Assembly: GCA_021773645.1 (NCBI GenBank)
Contig: JAJFJU010000003.1
Span: forward strand, 1 to 64,000
DNA from: Gammaproteobacteria bacterium
GTDB lineage: Bacteria; Pseudomonadota; Gammaproteobacteria; HK1
Reading direction: 5' to 3'
Length of the DNA stretch: 64,000 nt
In this document: piece after piece, positions 62,299 through 64,000 of the stretch
How the letters are laid out: each line of letters opens with the position of its first letter
Numbering within the stretch: the first letter of the stretch is position 1
The notes under the pieces: model-generated
Told to the model about the DNA's origin: nothing
Databases searched by the model: none
What the model saw: the letters and a program-made list of their open reading frames with translations, nothing else
Made by a program: the position numbers and the translations under genes

Positions 62299-63617
62299 GG
62301 CTCACCATGGAGTGAATCACTGCCCGTAGCCGCCAGATAACGGAAACGTTGATTCAATTGAGGATGCTCACGCAGTTCGGCCGGCAACAAGGCTATGGCC
62401 GATGCGATCATTTCCGCCGCTTGGGCGCTAAGCGGTTGTTCTGTGGCCAGCTCCAGGCCACGCTGCGCCATTTCCATGGCGCGTTCGGGTTGCTGTTGTT
62501 CGAGCAACAGCTGAGTCAGCAAGTGGCAGGTTTCCGGCAGCGGTCCAAGGGCTAGGCTGGATTCGAGGTTGGCCTCTGCCTTGCCCCAGAGCTGGGCGCG
62601 TAGGCACAAGCGGCCAGCGGACAGCAGCAGGATGGCATTTTCAGGCTGTTTTTCCTGCCATTGCTCAATGCGGCCCAATCGGCGGGGATTGTCGCCAGCT
62701 TCGAGCAGTCCGTAGAGATAGACTAGCTGCTCGCTCCAGTGCCGCTCGATCGCATCGTACAAAAGCTTCTCAAGGTCGCTGTTGCTATCTGCAGCAAGGC
62801 AAAGCGCCGCGTAGCTGTGTAGCACCCGTGGCCATCGCTGCTGGTCTTTTGGAATGGCCTGCCAGCTGCTTGTCAACTCAGCGGGATTGTCATTTAGCGC
62901 AGTCACCAGCAACAAGCCGCAGCGTATTTGTTCTTCCAGTGAGCGAGCGGCTTTTCGGTCCAGAATTTGGCGGCGCTTCAGGGTGGGTAATAGCGCTGCC
63001 AGGCCGGCCCAGTCGCACGTTGCCAGCAGGGCATCCATCATCAGCTCAAGCGTCTTTGGGCGCACCGCTTTCTGGGCTAATAGCGGAGCCAACAGGGCCT
63101 TGGCCTGATCGTCTTCCCCCGATTTCAGATGTAGCTCTGCGGCCGTGAGATCGGCCATGATTTGGCCGCTGTGCTGATTGTTCCGTGCCAGCTCCAGGTA
63201 GCGGTCCCGGCGCTTGAAGGCAGTGATGCGTTGGGCCGCGCGTGCTGCATTAACATAATTTAGGGCAGGTAAATCGCCTTCTTCAGCGCTCCGATCCAGC
63301 AGGCCTTCGGCATCCGAATAACGGCCCTCAGTGAGCGCAAACAGACCCCGCGCCAGACCCAGGCGGGCGTCATCGGTGCGTCGCTTGCGGTGCCAGCCGC
63401 GCAGGCGTGACGGGGAGCGCCCGATGCCGCCGAGCAGGCGAAATAGTAGATATAGCAGGAAAAATCCAAAACACAGCAACAGGGTGAAGACCACCAGGCT
63501 ACTTTGTGCCACCCATTGGCCATAACCGAGGGTGACGTAGCCGGGATCATCCAGTACCTGTGGGGTGAGTGCGACGGCGGCTATCAACAGCGCCAGGACG
63601 AGTAATAGAGTCCTCAC
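62295..63617 (-). CDS. hemY: HemY-type membrane protein with TPR repeats
   Basis: 440 residues from a GTG. The N-terminal HemY region has two hydrophobic helices (about 3-20, LLLVLALLIAAVALT, and 38-62) and GLFALTEGRYSDAEGLLDRS. The rest is helical TPR-type repeats. HemY proteins of gammaproteobacteria are encoded with hemX and hemCD; their role in late haem synthesis is unclear. It overlaps hemX by 4 bases (GTGA). Confidence 0.92.
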   Translation of the reverse strand: MRTLLLVLALLIAAVALTPQVLDDPGYVTLGYGQWVAQSSLVVFTLLLCFGFFLLYLLFRLLGGIGRSPSRLRGWHRKRRTDDARLGLARGLFALTEGRYSDAEGLLDRSAEEGDLPALNYVNAARAAQRITAFKRRDRYLELARNNQHSGQIMADLTAAELHLKSGEDDQAKALLAPLLAQKAVRPKTLELMMDALLATCDWAGLAALLPTLKRRQILDRKAARSLEEQIRCGLLLVTALNDNPAELTSSWQAIPKDQQRWPRVLHSYAALCLAADSNSDLEKLLYDAIERHWSEQLVYLYGLLEAGDNPRRLGRIEQWQEKQPENAILLLSAGRLCLRAQLWGKAEANLESSLALGPLPETCHLLTQLLLEQQQPERAMEMAQRGLELATEQPLSAQAAEMIASAIALLPAELREHPQLNQRFRYLAATGSDSLHGEP

Positions 63618-64000
63618 GGCTTAACTTCCCGATTAAGGTTGCGAACCAGCTGTAGTGAGCCGGAGATATTCGGTAAGACGGGAGCCAGGATGGTCTTCTC
63701 CATATCCAGCAGATTTTCCAGCATGGTCGCTACTGTCGGGCTGGTGGTATTGAAGTATTGCTCTAACCAACTACTTGCCGAGCGCAGGCTGCTGGCAAAG
63801 CTTTGGCTATCTCGATCAAGTACCGCGAGGCGAGCACTTTGTAGTTGCAGGCGAATATTCTGGCGCAGGAACCAGGCTTCTTCGGGGGCTAACAGAGGGG
63901 TGCCCGCATGGTCTAGCCGATGGATGCTGACCAGTGAGCGCAGATCCCGCCCGATGGCCTGGAGTACGTTGCGCCAGCCAGCGGTCTCGGATCCGTTGGC
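63614..64000 (-). CDS. hemX: HemX-like protein, C-terminal part (runs off the window)
   Basis: The last 128 codons were translated by hand. The segment WRNVLQAIGRDLRSLVSIHR, LLAPEEAWFLRQNIRLQLQS and ARLAVLDRDSQSFASSLRSA matches the soluble part of HemX (an uroporphyrinogen-III methyltransferase-related family in name only). It ends with TGA at 63614-63616, overlapping the hemY start. The gene continues past the right edge. Confidence 0.88.
   Translation of the reverse strand, partial: ANGSETAGWRNVLQAIGRDLRSLVSIHRLDHAGTPLLAPEEAWFLRQNIRLQLQSARLAVLDRDSQSFASSLRSASSWLEQYFNTTSPTVATMLENLLDMEKTILAPVLPNISGSLQLVRNLNREVKP

Overview
The window comes from a gammaproteobacterial chromosome. The gene order around the replication origin (gyrB-recF-dnaN-dnaA diverging from rpmH-rnpA-yidD-yidC-mnmE), a Fis protein, the aroQ-accB-accC-prmA string, glnE-ilvE next to a lipopolysaccharide core cluster, and a HPr-EI-MgtE string all fit Gammaproteobacteria. 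The overall look is closest to Chromatiales-like or Pseudomonas-like lineages rather than enterics. No species is assigned. Genes are densely packed, with many 4-base ATGA overlaps and no rRNA or tRNA seen.

Region by region: (1) 1-3.5 kb: the start of a cytochrome oxidase operon (coxA partial, coxB with a fused cytochrome c), bioC, and divergent comF. (2) 3.5-14 kb: the replication origin neighbourhood. dnaA-dnaN-recF-gyrB run left and rpmH-rnpA-yidD-yidC-mnmE run right. Perfect DnaA boxes flank dnaA, and two near-perfect parS centromere sites lie inside recF. (3) 13.9-16.4 kb: lemA and an M48 metallopeptidase with a long unexplained C-terminal extension. (4) 16.5-24.7 kb: a lipopolysaccharide core and O-antigen ligation cluster (four glycosyltransferases, a WaaL-like ligase, an ELM1-family protein, msbA). 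(5) 24.7-29 kb: a small zinc-finger gene, a 160-base hairpin element resembling a MITE, ilvE and glnE. (6) 29-31.2 kb: groESL, with a CIRCE operator, a housekeeping promoter and a heat-shock-type promoter stacked upstream. (7) 31.3-42.4 kb: fxsA, cutA, a lone DsbD N-terminal domain, aroQ-accB-accC-prmA, a DUF3426 protein, fis, purH-purD, a small monooxygenase and an iron-dependent alcohol dehydrogenase. (8) 42.4-52.6 kb: an accessory cluster encoding a small membrane protein, a 1936-residue RTX lipase-like protein and its type I exporter (ABC protein plus membrane fusion protein). (9) 52.6-58.8 kb: a shortened his operon (hisB-hisH), a lutABC lactate-oxidation operon with a LysE-type exporter, and small genes. 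(10) 58.9-64 kb: mgtE, ptsI, HPr, hemY and hemX in one overlapping operon.

The most interesting points are the RTX lipase, exporter and membrane protein cluster, which may be a toxin with a dedicated protector; the paired parS sites in recF beside the origin; the doubly controlled groESL promoter; and the long-hairpin element between ilvE and the zinc-finger gene. Several normally conserved strings are interrupted here (bioBFHCD reduced to bioC, dusB missing before fis, mnmG-rsmG-parAB missing after mnmE, hisA-hisF missing after hisH, DsbD reduced to one domain), suggesting substantial rearrangement in this lineage. Function calls rest on motifs and protein likeness read by eye. No database search or computed statistic supports them.
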